Positions 23,740-35,090 of a stretch of 64,000 nucleotides of DNA are shown piece after piece. The position numbers and the translations under genes were made by a program. Below the pieces are notes generated by a model that had not been told where the DNA came from, made no database searches, and was given only the letters and a program-made list of their open reading frames with translations. Numbering within the stretch: position 1 is the stretch's first letter; the number at the start of each line of letters is the position of its first letter. Source of the DNA: Styela clava (Eukaryota; Chordata; Ascidiacea; Stolidobranchia; Styelidae); NCBI RefSeq assembly GCF_964204865.1, contig NC_135250.1, forward strand, positions 2,542,001 through 2,606,000. Reading direction: 5' to 3'.

Positions 23740-24485
23740 AGACTAATTAATGATAAACTGTCCGTTTCAGTCACGACTTTAGCAATATTTTGTATCAAAA
23801 CTACGCTTGTTTTAGGAAAGTTAGATTAACATGGCACATGTTACAGAAGTATATTTAAGTTGCAACGGGGGTACCAAAACATAGCGCAAAGGTTCTCAAT
23901 GTGAATAATAATAATATTGAGCTTATTAATGATTAACTGTCTGTTTCGGTCATGACTTAAGGCACTTTTTGTAGTAGAATTACGCTTGTTTTAGGAAAAT
24001 CAGATTAACATGACGCATGTTACAGAAGTATAGTTCATAAATTTTTAAAATTGCGAAGGGAATTTATCGATATCATACATTGTTTCGACCCTCTCAGATG
24101 TATCAAATTAAGTAAAAATACTTGAAGAATTACTGATTAAAAAACAACAAACCTGGTTGTGATATATTGAGAACTGATTTCATAACAAAATTGAAATTGA
24201 CTTATGGACACCCTATATATTCAAGTTTGCAATGGGGGTACCAAGATACAGTGTATGAAACTGCAGGAACTTTCACCTGGCTTGTAGACATTTCGGCCCA
24301 TGCATTTAAATTACAGCTCCTTTTGGAAAGATTAATCTTGTCCTACTAATTAGGCTAATAATAATTAACTGTCTGTTTCGGTCATGACTTTATCAATATT
24401 TTGGGGTAGAACTACGCTTGTTTTAGGAAAGTCAGATTAACATGGCACATGTTGAAGAAGTAAATTCAAGTTTACAATGGGGGAA
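23740..24485. repeat. Three ~125-bp degenerate units
   Basis: Each unit runs ATTAATGATTAACTGTCTGT, CATGACTT, ACGCTTGTTTTAGGAAA, and AGATTAACATGGCACATGTT. Copies end near 23855, 24036 and 24465, and a fourth lies at 21745-21880. A mariner-like fragment (24034-24218) separates the second and third. Confidence 0.7.
24034..24218. mobile_element. Mariner-like MITE, degraded copy
   Basis: It resembles 41436-41590 through TATTGAGAACTGATTTCATA, the ACAAAATTGAAATTG segment and the right end TTATGGACACCCTATATA. The left terminus is eroded to GTTCATAAATTTTT. Confidence 0.6.
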
Positions 24486-24489
24486 AGAT

Positions 24490-25189
24490 TGTATTTATTG
24501 GCAAGGTAAAAGATCGTTTTATTAGGGCAGTTATAAATTGAATTAAATTGTTAACTTATCAGCACTACTTTCTGCCTGTTTCTATTATATCCACATTTTT
24601 AGGTAAGAAAATGACATTGCCTACTTTTTGTTACGCTTGATTGCCTATCCAGATCGATTTTAATTCCGTTTAACAGATAGTAAATAAGCTCTAAATACAC
24701 AACCAGTATTGTAAGGATCTTTCTTGTCACTGAGAATGTTAAGATAAAAAATCAATATCGACAAAAACCAGCGTTCCCATTGTAGATATTAATTTTGGAA
24801 TTGAATTAATGGAAAATTGTGATTTTACTGCTTTGCTTCTGTTTGTACTGTGGTAATAATATTTTATGGATGGCTTCATTTATCTTAAGAGCAACTGGTC
24901 AATGGCAATGAATTAGTTTAAAGCAATAAAATTGATTTGCAAGCATATAAGGGCTAGGGTAGCAATAAAAGGTAAGTTAAGAATGCTAGTACTTATTCAA
25001 GCCAAGGCTGCCCAAATCAAAATCCGGATAATTTATTCTGAAAAAATATCTTAATATTTTAAAATATTATAGATTGGATTTTGAATTGAGTGGTTTTCAA
25101 CGAAAAACAATAGGCTCTGAGATGTAAGTTAATACTTTCTTTGAGAGGGCTGGAATATTTCAACCTTTTGGATAAAAAATTTTTTAAAT
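24490..25189. other. Intergenic, nothing recognised
   Basis: AT-rich sequence with no gene or structured repeat found. Confidence 0.45.
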
Positions 25190-25345
25190 GAAGAGCATTT
25201 TTCATACACTGCAATTTTTTATAGCTTGAAACGCTTTTTAGACTTTCAAGACTAGAAAACCCACATTTTATGGACCGGCTAGCTGTTAGGGCCTAACTGT
25301 GCAATTAGTAGTTTCCGCCCCCCCCCCCTCCTTTGACAATTCCCC
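25190..25345. repeat. Poly-C-tract repeat, copy 1
   Basis: TATAGCTTGAAACGCTTTTTAGA followed downstream by a C12 run and CTCCTTTGACAATTCC. The same association (GCTTGAAA-GCTTTT/GCGTTTCAAGC and a G/C run) is found at 36638-36850 and 51780-52035, suggesting an old element family. Confidence 0.5.
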
Positions 25346-25447
25346 TGATTAGGCCGCAACGTTTAAAACATGAGGTCAAGGTTTCTTGGATGATTGGATG
25401 TATAACCATTTAAAACTTCTCTAAAGCCTAAACAAATAACAGAGAGA

Positions 25448-25824
25448 CGAGAATATCGGTTGGAAACCGAAGACTTATCGATCGATAGTTAGGGGATCCC
25501 CCAAAACAGAAACTGCAGTTTCGATTCATCCGCTCTTGTAACTTGCGCACTGCGCATCGCACACACACACTCGGCGGGTTTCAAAATTCTCTCGCTTTAC
25601 AAAAATCTAGATCACTATATCAATAATTGATTGATAACTCGCTAATTATACGACATAATTCGCCCAAAATCAATAGGCTTCTGGTCCGAGATAAGATGAA
25701 TGCACATGCAAAATCTGGAGCAGATTCAATCTCGCTTTCGTGAGATATCGCGTGCATCTAACAGACACACAGACAGACAGACAAATACCTATCAATATAC
25801 TTACCGATCTTAAGATCGATAAGT
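25448..25824 (-). mobile_element. (CTGT)n-containing repeat element, copy 2
   Basis: Inverse of the 22741 copy, with GATATCGCGTGCATCTAAC, a GACAGACAGACA tract and the terminal hairpin CCGATCTTAAGATCGATAAG. It carries extra sequence (ACTTGCGCACTGCGC, a CA run) shared with the 53175 copy. Confidence 0.75.
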
Positions 25825-25891
25825 AATAATAAGCAAAGTGGGGGAGGATAAAGAGATCCTAAATGGGCAAAAGGGAAAAAAATCAAACTAG

Positions 25892-26193
25892 AATTCGGTT
25901 GGAAACCGAAGACTTATGATCGAAGGTTAGGAGATCCCCCAAAACAGTGGTCTCACTCCATAGTGACACCGTGTGTCCCATCACTAATTAATTAATAACT
26001 CGCTAATTAAACGACATAATCCATTCAAAATCAATAGGCTTCTGATCAGAGCTAAGATGAATGCACATGCAAAATTTGGAGCAGATTGAACCTCGCTTTC
26101 GTGAGATATCACGTGCATCTAACACACAGACAAACAGACATACAGACAGACAAATACCCATCAACATACTTACCGATCAAGATCGATAAGTAA
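25892..26193 (-). mobile_element. (CTGT)n-containing repeat element, copy 3
   Basis: Same orientation as copy 2 and only about 70 bases from it. It includes CATAGTGACACCGTGTGTCC and AATTAATTAATAACTCGC, shared with copy 1, so copies 1 and 3 belong to one subtype. Confidence 0.75.
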
Positions 26194-26500
26194 CTAGGTC
26201 AGGAAGTACTGCACTAGGCCCCTTTTTTTTACCTACCGTAATAACATATGTGATTCTGATACAAATAAGGTGTGAAACATAAGATTAGTTTGAATCGTCA
26301 ATCGGTCTTCTCTAATCCAATTTTTGGAAACATACTTTTCCGTAAGAAAATCAATGTAATATGTATTGATTATTTTTATTAGCCATAAAATTAGCTCTAA
26401 TCCCTGGAAAGTAATTGCCTTGTTTTGAAGGGGTCTCTGATTTCTCAAGAGAGCTCATTCACGGAAAAGATAATTGGACTTCTTGAATTATAACTTTCCT

Positions 26501-26710
26501 GGCACTCCAGAGGTGTGTGTACCAATATGGAGGTAACTAACTTTGTTCGCCTAATTTACATCAAGTTGTGTAAAAGGACTGAAACTTATGGGCAGGGCGC
26601 AGGTGTATATTTACTTGGCTAACACAGACAGTTCCCAAACTAAAATAGAACTAAAATTGGAATACAATTATGGCCTAATCCTAACCTGGTACACACACTA
26701 CAGGAGTACC
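26501..26710. mobile_element. Asymmetric MITE, third copy
   Basis: Runs from GGCACTCCAGAGGTGTGTGT through ACATCAAGTTGTGTAAAAGG to CCTGGTACACACACTACAGG and AGTACC. The flanks actttcct and actttctc match at 6 of 8 positions. It is the most complete copy of this subfamily. Confidence 0.8.
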
Positions 26711-26929
26711 ACTTTCTCAGCTATGTCTGTTTTGCATTGAAGGCTTAGTTTTCTCAGACAGTGAATTGTTAGTATGCGTAGACATAGAGCCACGTTTCCA
26801 ACCAACCGGGGGGAATTTAGACATTCTTGACATATAAATTCTAGCATACTATTGTTTTGTGCTATTGACTGGATTTCTGTTGAGCAAATTACTTATCCTT
26901 CTTCTATACTTTTGCTAATACAAGGATGC

Positions 26930-27090
26930 TATAGCAAGAGTGCAGATAACTATCGTAATTGATTCGACAGTCTTGCTGCGGATTATTAAAAAATTGCAAT
27001 ATGCATGTCTGAGGAAAAATTTAAATGAAACGTTGCAGAAACATATTTGTGTTAGCGTGCAGCAAAAATCTTGAATCATTTAGAATATTT
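26930..27090. repeat. Outlying fragment of the 17-kb tandem unit
   Basis: Near 27030 it carries CAGAAACATATTTGTGTTAG, GCGTGCAGCAA and ATCTTGAATCATTTAGAAT, matching units at 17100-17740, about 640 bases upstream of the EPG5 start codon. Confidence 0.6.
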
Positions 27091-27725
27091 ACTTGTTGTG
27101 AATGTAGCATTTCTTTTATCATTACTGTTGCTGAAATGTTTAGTAGGGGGTATCAAGTCAGCAAGTATAAAGGTAATAAAATAGGTAGTAAAATAGTTAT
27201 GTTTTTCGATTTTAGAAAGCAGTGTGACAATTACCTGCATAGACTACTATTTATTTAATGAGGTTTACTGCTGAAATCAGAAAATTATTTTTAGAAAAAA
27301 ATCGCAAACAGGATTCGTTTACAATCACCTGCCGCTACCTATTGGGCAATTTTAATAGTATATTGATATTAGCTATTCCGATTTATCATGTTCTTTGGCT
27401 GGTTCATTGTATTTCTTAATTGCCTGCACTTGTATTGTAACCCTCAATATCCAGGTTCAGATATACACACGTATTTTATTTTTACCATTCACTCCAAATT
27501 GCTTTTATATAGACAATAACAAATATTTTTAAATTTACAGATTTGATTAATATTAGTAATAGAAGTACAATAGAAACTTTAGACTCGCCGTTTAGACTCC
27601 GCGAATTTGTAGTATGAAAACGCTTTCATATACAGGGATAATCATCTACTTATTATAGACAATGTGAGTGAATTCCTTAAGCTTACACAACTGAACAAGA
27701 GTTGTGAAATTATTTGAAAGCAAAA

Positions 27726-30700
27726 ATGGAATTTTACGACGCTGAAGAGTTTGATGGAGAATCATTTGATCTAGAAAGCCCGCTAGATGAAGTTGTTTTA
27801 CCTTATCAAGAAGAGGATTGGGAACTTTCAAATGAGTCGCAACAACAAGTCCCATATGCTGATGGAAACATCCAGTGGGAAGACTTAGTCCCGTACACGC
27901 AGGAACAGTTAGCTTCGTTTTATCGCAACGGTTTATTAGAACGAAGCAGCATCTATACAGACCAATTTTTGGAAAACTCAAAAGACCATAACTCTGATTT
28001 GAAACAATTATTAATAACGCTTAAAAAAGCGACCGAAGTCGTTTGCCAGTTACAAGATGAATGCAAGGAGCGTAATATCAACATTCAAGGCTTATGTCAG
28101 CGTGTTTTCGACAACGAAGTAGGACAAGTGAAAACCGAAGGATACTGCCAAGATAAACGTAAAGTTCATACAATCCATCCGTATACTACATGTAAATTCA
28201 ACGAAGCAGTCGCGTCAGAATTAGGTGTTGCTATTCTAGATTGTCAGCATTTAGCGGTGGAAGACACGATGCTTGCTATGTACACCAGGACTCTAACGAG
28301 ACTCCAGTGTGAGCAATATCTTTTTAATGCTGCCACAAATGTCCGATATCACACTAAAAATTATAACGAAAACACTGATTCAATTAAATCCTCGATACTT
28401 GTGAAACTCGCTGAAGAATCAATAGACGTTGTACGCCAGTGCATAAATACGTTGTTCTATTTTCTTCGTAAAGAAGAGGAAGTAGACACTTCTTTTGGCG
28501 TAATTATTCAAGGCTGGATTTGCCAACTTGTTTGTTTGTTGTTTGAAATTACTAAAGGTGATTATCAAAATTTAGTTAATGAAGAACTATTTATTACTAA
28601 TCATATCATTCGTTGTCCACCAAAGTCACAATCTTGGGCAGAAAATATTGTTCAAATTTCGTCCCCCAGCATTGAGTCTGATTACTGGAGCCAAAAACTG
28701 TTTCTAGACCATGTAATACATATGTTGTTTTTAATTTTACGTGCGCCGAAGGGTCGCGGAGAATTTTTGTCTGGATCGAAGTCAATAATGTCTTTGCAGA
28801 ACCAAACTTCTTCAGAAGATAATTGGACTTTTCTAGATGAAAACGGGGAGGATTTAAAGGGTGTTGGGAGCCAATGGCATATTCTACCTAAAGAAAGCGA
28901 TATGGTGTCTTTATATAGACAAATTCCTTTCGAAAAAGTATTATCGCGAATTTTTTGTCTTTGCAAAAATGAAAACGGCGCATATCTGTATAAAAATGAG
29001 CCCATCACGAGTGAAAAGTTTCTGGAAGCTATTGCATGCTGTGATATAATGTGCGACGTTTTGGGCGAGGGTCTGGCAACACTTGGCGCTCCAAGATACA
29101 AGCAGTTGGTGCGTCGTATCGCACAAACGCTGAGAAATATTGTTCTCCTAGTGGCTGAAGAATGGAATTTTTTTAAAGAAAGCACAGAAGATAAGCCGCA
29201 GATTCATTCAATAGAAAGACTTCAAACTGAATTTGATGAATTCGTAAAGCGCTGCGTAGAACGATTACTTTGCGTAGCACGGCTTGGTGTGTATCAGTTT
29301 TTAGCAGATTTACCGTTTAAATCGGTGTCCCAAAGAGCTGCGGAAACGTTGTACGTTTTAATGAACGTTCCAGCTGGCTCTCGGGCTGAGGTGGATCAAC
29401 TCGCAATGACAAAATATACTCGACAAGAGTGGTTAGATTTTGTTCAAGATACTGACACAAAATTAGCGTTCGAAGATCGTCTATCGGAAATGCCGGAAAA
29501 TGAAATTGTCTATCTTTTGACCACTTTCTGCAACTTAGCGCACGCCCGACCAGCTACAGAAGACCATTTGATTAATATCATTGCGATGGATGTCTACATG
29601 GTCTCATTCGTTTATTCATCGACAAGAGACATTTGCAGCAAAATGGGACGAGAACTCTTATGCACAGTTGCATCAATGCATCCGTTTATAATATCAACAA
29701 TTTTACAGTATCTTCATACCAATTCAGAGAAAATTTCGAGCACTGCTTTTTACGCTGTTTCCGATTTACCATTTAACCAATGGATTCCTACAAAACAAGA
29801 TATTGAGTTGTTAAGAAACTGGATTCTGGATCACGCTATCACATCAGTACCAGTACGTCTTGTGCAATGCATTTTGAGAGGAATGAACTGGGGCACTGGA
29901 GAGGATGGATGTCTGTTTTTACCGCACTCTTTGCACTGTGAAATCGCACTTTTACTCGTCGAGGTTTGTCATTTTTATGAAATGGAGAGAAAGCAGTCTG
30001 GTCTCTTATTAAAAAGCATTGATCATGTTTCAAAAGTAGCGTCTGCTATGCGTTCTTCTCTCTCCGTTGAAGAAGCGTTTGAAACTTGGGTGTGGAATAT
30101 ACTTCTTCGACTTAAACTCCACAGAGCGCAACTGAACTGCACAGAAAGCTTAGAAAATCGAGACAAACCATCACCATTAATGGATGCAAATGAAGGAACG
30201 TTACTTCCGCGTTCGAACATGGAAAAATTGCCGCATTCTAGTTACGTTACGATCATGATGACGAGCGTTGGGCACAGTTTAAACGTCTTTTTACAACAAG
30301 GACTTACGCTGCTGAAAAATTTAATCGAAAGTGGCCAAAAGATCCCTGCAGTACAATGCTTGGCTTTCGTTATCCCCATGTTCATACAAGGTGGAATTGA
30401 CTTGTCAATAAATAACACTTTTGTGCGTATTTTACGAAGTTGTATTGTACCGGACGCTTGGGTGCTCTCTAGCATCACAAGTAAGCTTGTAGAACAAAAA
30501 CCTGACGTACCGCTGTTTTTGGAACTGTTAATGGGATCGATCAGTGATCTTTTGACAATAAACGATGCAACGACGGTGCTAACCTATTGGATCAAAATGG
30601 TGCTGGCTACTCCAGGATGGTGGGAAGATTGCAATTCTAAAATATTGCTCGATTTTTTGTTTAAATGTGCGTTTCATGACAGTCCTGAATGTAGTTTCGA

Positions 30701-33700
30701 ATGCGGCTCGATTTTATACGAACGTCATTATGAATTGATGACACATAATCAAAATAACTCGACTTCTCCAAAACACCAAAATCGTTCTGTTCTGTCTTCA
30801 ATAATCAACGCTGTAAGTGGTGGAAACTCATCTGGTGCTCCTTCATTTGCTCGTGAAATTCAAGCGCATTTTACTTATCTTTTTTACTACCTTATTTGTG
30901 CCGAGTCAAGGTTTGAAGATGATAGTAAATTATGGACAACAATGCTGCCAATGATGAAATCAAATACTGCTGAATCATCACTTAAAAAAGCATCGTCACA
31001 GTTGAAATTACAACACCATCCCGCTTTACACCAACTTGCGTTGTATCGCTGGGCACAGTTAGTAATTTTAACCCTTCCAGAGCACCCCCTAGTGTCCGCG
31101 ATTTGTCAAAATTTCTTTCTGCGATACATCCATACAGACCCGTATGTAGGAGCAAGTATGGGACCTAAATTTTTCAAAGGATCAGCTGAAGATCTGATTT
31201 TTAAGAAGCTAGACACGAAAATTAATTCGATGTGCAATGGACAGACAGTTGAAGGTGAATTTGAAATGAAACTACAAAAACTTTATCGAACATTCGGAGT
31301 CTGGTTGGAGGAAGAAAAATTACACGATGACCATTTATACCTTCCTTCGTTGCCGTCTCATTATGAACCAGACCTTTTAGCGACAATCCGAACTCAAAAT
31401 AAAACCATCTGGACACAATATATCAACTTTTCTGAAATTTCAGACGGAATAAAACAAGTTAATAAAAAGTGGAACGACTTTCATACGCATAATTTCAAAC
31501 CTTTTCCGTCTCATTCATCAAGTCTTGCAATTCATGCTACCAGTTGTCAGCGAATCACGCAGCTCCTGCGTCAATTTGAGTCACCTTTGAACCTAGACCC
31601 TTCACTTGCAAGTGCAATAGATTTTCCAATTCTTGTTGACCAGTTGATTTCATCGGCACCAGAAACACTAGTTGGCGATATTGAGCAAGATGTAAAAAGC
31701 GTGCTCACTCATGCGCAAACATTCGCAGAATCAAAAACGAAACTCGAAAATTTTAATCGCAACTATTTGGAACTATTACCTGATCTTTACACCAATGAAG
31801 AACAGCGTAAGTTGGTGAAAGTAGAGTGTCAATCAGCATTCTCGCCAACACACAGATGCGCAGGGCCAGCTCAATTTCCACTAAGCTTTCTTGAGAAATC
31901 GATGAACGACATTGCCTCAGAAAATTTGAAAAAGAATCGAGCATCGTACCGGGAAATCATCAGCGTTTTAACAAATCCAGACACATCTCAAGATTTCAGC
32001 TACTCTGCTGTTCACTTAATAACGGTAGTTCAAGCATTACTGAAAAAAGCACAGTCATCAGATAATGACAAAGCGCTTTTTGAAAATGGAGCAAAGCTTT
32101 TCTATAACCTTGCAGATCTGAATTCTGATGAAAGATGGAAGTGCCCCCCGACGAGGCATTTACTAATAACCTGTATTGATATGTTAGGGCAAGTCTTCAT
32201 CTATGGACAACCAGATCAGGCTGTTACCCTTTTAGAACAGATGCTGAAACGCCCGGAGACAGCTGCATTACTTTCAGCGCATTTTTCGCCAGCAAAATCA
32301 TGTTCTAGAGTCAAAAATGAGGGCAGTTTACACACTGAATTTGATACTAAAGTTTTTGTCGACATGTATAAACGTGTAGTAAATGCTGCATCAACTAGTA
32401 ACTCATCTGACATTCTTTTTGTACTTATCACAAAATTTGATTTGGAAAATTGGTGTGACGCGTATATGCCGCCGAAATCAGAGAAAGTCACTTTGTTAGA
32501 TGCCATAATAAACGGTCTAGTGTCGCACACTACGTTTTCATGGCCTCCTGAAGATTCTACTGAAGAAACTACGCTCACAAGGTCCCAGTCTACGCAGTTA
32601 TCGAACTCCGCAGTTCAAGAAGTGTTTATGACTCATTTAAGCATTTTAGTTCAGCATTCACAGGACCAAGTCTTCTTTGAGGCTATCAATTCACTTTTAA
32701 AAGCCAGTTATAAAGGCAATGTGGATCCAATGACTTGGGAAGTTTTAACCGATGCGGCATTCAATCCACAGCAATCAAATGTGCAAAATTCTGCCAAAAA
32801 TGAATCAAAATGTGGACTTTCCTATGAAATTGTTGATACAGCAATAAAACAGTTAGCTGTGTATTTTTCAGAGGAAAGAAAAACAACAAAATCAGGATTG
32901 TACACTACATGGAAACCATATGTTCATCCTCTAACAAAATTATTCCACAAATTAATCGATTTCGAAATCAATTACAACGAATCAAAACAGGGTATAAACG
33001 GCACTACCTATTTCAGCCACCATGCCTGCTTAGTGGACCGAATTTTGCCGCTCTTTTCCGCATGGCTAGATCCGCTGAAAATGGAAGAAAAAATGCAATG
33101 GCCATGGAAACCTGACGACCAAGAAACTGTGTCGTCTATCCTAACAGTATTCGCGACTCTTATCAATTCGATCTGTAGTGAAAAAGCAATGGATGTGTCT
33201 CAAAGTGTGTCTTCATTATGGGAATTTTATCTTAACAATTCTCTTTTAGCTCATGAGAAGACATCACCAAGTTACATATGCGGTTCTTATCAAACCACGC
33301 TCAGCGCTTTACCTTGGAATAAATTTATTCCAAATTTAACAGACTTAGACAAAATGGTCCAACTTTGTAACACTAGAATTGATTGTTCTCTTCATTTCCT
33401 ATGCCATGTTGTACCACAAATTGACTGGTCAGCTATCATGAAAATGTGTTTTATTTCGAGCCCTGAAAATGCTACACATCAGTGGTCAGAACACACATCT
33501 GAAGTATTATGCTACTTGTTACATGTCTTGTATGTTCTGAGCTCAAATGAAGCAAGATTACACTCTTACCCCAAATTGCAACATTTATTGACTTCTATCG
33601 ATGTTTTTCCTTGGCATTTGATTGGCTATGACCAGTTTGATTTTATTGCCAATATAATTGCGGACCAATTTCACGCATTCTGTACAATTTTCGACTGTGA

Positions 33701-35090
33701 AGACCAGAAATTACAATCACCACGATATGCTGCTTTGAGACTACTACAAATCGCTTCAGGGTTGCCAGTTTTGGAAAAAGATTTTGACTGGAAAAAGGTA
33801 ATGGAAAACTGCAATTCAAAAGAGACTGTTGATATTACGTGGATGAAAAGACAATCCTTTATTCGGTGTGTAGGGACACTAGTTCGAAACTCAGCCAAGA
33901 CACAAAATAAGCGTGAAATTCAAACTCTAGAAGCTGTGACATCAAATTTAGTTATGAAACTAATGAGAAGTATTTTGCTTGTCGTACAATTTGACTCTGG
34001 CATTGACGAAACTAGACTTTCCTCTCTTTATTCCGAAATTTGGAGAAGCATGAATACATTTACTTCGAAATTACAGGAAATCACAAGATCACAGATTTTA
34101 AGTTTCCTTAATGAAGTTGTTTTATCGACGCTTGATTTGTCAATGGACACACAATCTCTACAAACTGTCGACTTGGTTTTGACAAGCATTCTATCTTCGG
34201 CAGCAAACACAATTTCAAGTCCTCTGCATTTAGCTGTAGTGGCTGAATACGGGCTTGATTCATGTTTGAAATTGATTTCTAAGTATCACCCAGAAGTGAA
34301 CGACGAAGTGGATAAAACCACATCCGACGATAGGCTCCCAAAAGTTTTGAACTTGTGGCAGAATCTTTGCCACACCCTAAGTCAAGTTTGTAAAGTCTCC
34401 CAGAGTGAGCTTATAGAAGCATGTCTATCAAATGGGTGCATTAATACTATACTTGCATTATCGCAAAATATAGTCGATGAAGCGAAACGTTGCGGCAATG
34501 GAAATGACTCTAATGGCCCAATGTATAGTGCTTTTTTCTCTATTGTACAATGGATCTCGTCTTTGATTCCGAAAAGCGATAATGAAGCCAAATTGTTGCT
34601 TTTAATTGGATATGCATTGAAAGTTTGTGATACGTTGGAACAGGACGCTAAACTCTCCCCAGAATCTGAAGTTAATCTTAGCTCAGTTTCCGAGAGTTTT
34701 CATTCACTTCTTCCCGTGTTAGAGCACTGGAGTACTGACCGTGTTAAGACAGGCATACTCGGAACTTTTGGAATCGGACGTGCTACTTCATTATCAATTG
34801 GATTTCGAGTCTCTATTCGTTGCATCTCAGTTCATATTCAACAGATAACAGCACGACTACGGCCCGAAGGAGAGGATACTCTTACCAAAGCTCAAGTAGC
34901 CATTGATAGTCTACGGAAAATGCCTCTTGAAAATCGGACGTACACTCAAGAAATTGACAGAATCCATGAACTATTAGACCTAATACAACAGATTAGTGAT
35001 AAGCCTACATGTGCTGCCCATTTGTCTTTGATGAAAAATATTTTTGCTTTCCATTATCAAAAGGAGGCTGATTGGTTGAATGTTCTATAA
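27726..35090 (+). CDS. EPG5: EPG5 homologue, autophagosome-lysosome tether, single exon
   Basis: An uninterrupted frame of 2454 codons from an ATG in good context (GCAAAAATGG). Length and overall character agree with ectopic P-granules protein 5 (about 2580 residues in human): an acidic N-terminus (YDAEEFDGESFDLESPLDEV), a long all-helical body without signal peptide or membrane segments, and a C-terminal block near residues 2340-2450 (GIGRATSLSIGFRVSIRC, LTKAQVAIDSLRKM). Family knowledge: EPG5 is a Rab7 effector that binds LC3 and SNARE complexes to make autophagosomes fuse with late endosomes/lysosomes. An LC3-interacting-type core, EDNWTFL, is visible at residues 365-370. AATAAA follows at 35327. 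The absence of introns over 7.4 kb is unusual for this gene. The name rests on remembered family features and length; an alignment would settle it. Overlapping ORFs on both strands are shadows. Confidence 0.8.
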   Translation: MEFYDAEEFDGESFDLESPLDEVVLPYQEEDWELSNESQQQVPYADGNIQWEDLVPYTQEQLASFYRNGLLERSSIYTDQFLENSKDHNSDLKQLLITLKKATEVVCQLQDECKERNINIQGLCQRVFDNEVGQVKTEGYCQDKRKVHTIHPYTTCKFNEAVASELGVAILDCQHLAVEDTMLAMYTRTLTRLQCEQYLFNAATNVRYHTKNYNENTDSIKSSILVKLAEESIDVVRQCINTLFYFLRKEEEVDTSFGVIIQGWICQLVCLLFEITKGDYQNLVNEELFITNHIIRCPPKSQSWAENIVQISSPSIESDYWSQKLFLDHVIHMLFLILRAPKGRGEFLSGSKSIMSLQNQTSSEDNWTFLDENGEDLKGVGSQWHILPKESDMVSLYRQIPFEKVLSRIFCLCKNENGAYLYKNEPITSEKFLEAIACCDIMCDVLGEGLATLGAPRYKQLVRRIAQTLRNIVLLVAEEWNFFKESTEDKPQIHSIERLQTEFDEFVKRCVERLLCVARLGVYQFLADLPFKSVSQRAAETLYVLMNVPAGSRAEVDQLAMTKYTRQEWLDFVQDTDTKLAFEDRLSEMPENEIVYLLTTFCNLAHARPATEDHLINIIAMDVYMVSFVYSSTRDICSKMGRELLCTVASMHPFIISTILQYLHTNSEKISSTAFYAVSDLPFNQWIPTKQDIELLRNWILDHAITSVPVRLVQCILRGMNWGTGEDGCLFLPHSLHCEIALLLVEVCHFYEMERKQSGLLLKSIDHVSKVASAMRSSLSVEEAFETWVWNILLRLKLHRAQLNCTESLENRDKPSPLMDANEGTLLPRSNMEKLPHSSYVTIMMTSVGHSLNVFLQQGLTLLKNLIESGQKIPAVQCLAFVIPMFIQGGIDLSINNTFVRILRSCIVPDAWVLSSITSKLVEQKPDVPLFLELLMGSISDLLTINDATTVLTYWIKMVLATPGWWEDCNSKILLDFLFKCAFHDSPECSFECGSILYERHYELMTHNQNNSTSPKHQNRSVLSSIINAVSGGNSSGAPSFAREIQAHFTYLFYYLICAESRFEDDSKLWTTMLPMMKSNTAESSLKKASSQLKLQHHPALHQLALYRWAQLVILTLPEHPLVSAICQNFFLRYIHTDPYVGASMGPKFFKGSAEDLIFKKLDTKINSMCNGQTVEGEFEMKLQKLYRTFGVWLEEEKLHDDHLYLPSLPSHYEPDLLATIRTQNKTIWTQYINFSEISDGIKQVNKKWNDFHTHNFKPFPSHSSSLAIHATSCQRITQLLRQFESPLNLDPSLASAIDFPILVDQLISSAPETLVGDIEQDVKSVLTHAQTFAESKTKLENFNRNYLELLPDLYTNEEQRKLVKVECQSAFSPTHRCAGPAQFPLSFLEKSMNDIASENLKKNRASYREIISVLTNPDTSQDFSYSAVHLITVVQALLKKAQSSDNDKALFENGAKLFYNLADLNSDERWKCPPTRHLLITCIDMLGQVFIYGQPDQAVTLLEQMLKRPETAALLSAHFSPAKSCSRVKNEGSLHTEFDTKVFVDMYKRVVNAASTSNSSDILFVLITKFDLENWCDAYMPPKSEKVTLLDAIINGLVSHTTFSWPPEDSTEETTLTRSQSTQLSNSAVQEVFMTHLSILVQHSQDQVFFEAINSLLKASYKGNVDPMTWEVLTDAAFNPQQSNVQNSAKNESKCGLSYEIVDTAIKQLAVYFSEERKTTKSGLYTTWKPYVHPLTKLFHKLIDFEINYNESKQGINGTTYFSHHACLVDRILPLFSAWLDPLKMEEKMQWPWKPDDQETVSSILTVFATLINSICSEKAMDVSQSVSSLWEFYLNNSLLAHEKTSPSYICGSYQTTLSALPWNKFIPNLTDLDKMVQLCNTRIDCSLHFLCHVVPQIDWSAIMKMCFISSPENATHQWSEHTSEVLCYLLHVLYVLSSNEARLHSYPKLQHLLTSIDVFPWHLIGYDQFDFIANIIADQFHAFCTIFDCEDQKLQSPRYAALRLLQIASGLPVLEKDFDWKKVMENCNSKETVDITWMKRQSFIRCVGTLVRNSAKTQNKREIQTLEAVTSNLVMKLMRSILLVVQFDSGIDETRLSSLYSEIWRSMNTFTSKLQEITRSQILSFLNEVVLSTLDLSMDTQSLQTVDLVLTSILSSAANTISSPLHLAVVAEYGLDSCLKLISKYHPEVNDEVDKTTSDDRLPKVLNLWQNLCHTLSQVCKVSQSELIEACLSNGCINTILALSQNIVDEAKRCGNGNDSNGPMYSAFFSIVQWISSLIPKSDNEAKLLLLIGYALKVCDTLEQDAKLSPESEVNLSSVSESFHSLLPVLEHWSTDRVKTGILGTFGIGRATSLSIGFRVSIRCISVHIQQITARLRPEGEDTLTKAQVAIDSLRKMPLENRTYTQEIDRIHELLDLIQQISDKPTCAAHLSLMKNIFAFHYQKEADWLNVL

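Noticed and set aside
22741-26193. Helitron assignment for the (CTGT)n element
   Set aside because: One copy is followed by CTAG after a hairpin, but the others are not and no TC start is consistent.
27646-34591. Many 60-170-codon ORFs inside the EPG5 region
   Set aside because: All overlap the 2454-codon frame on the opposite strand or in another frame and show no family features.
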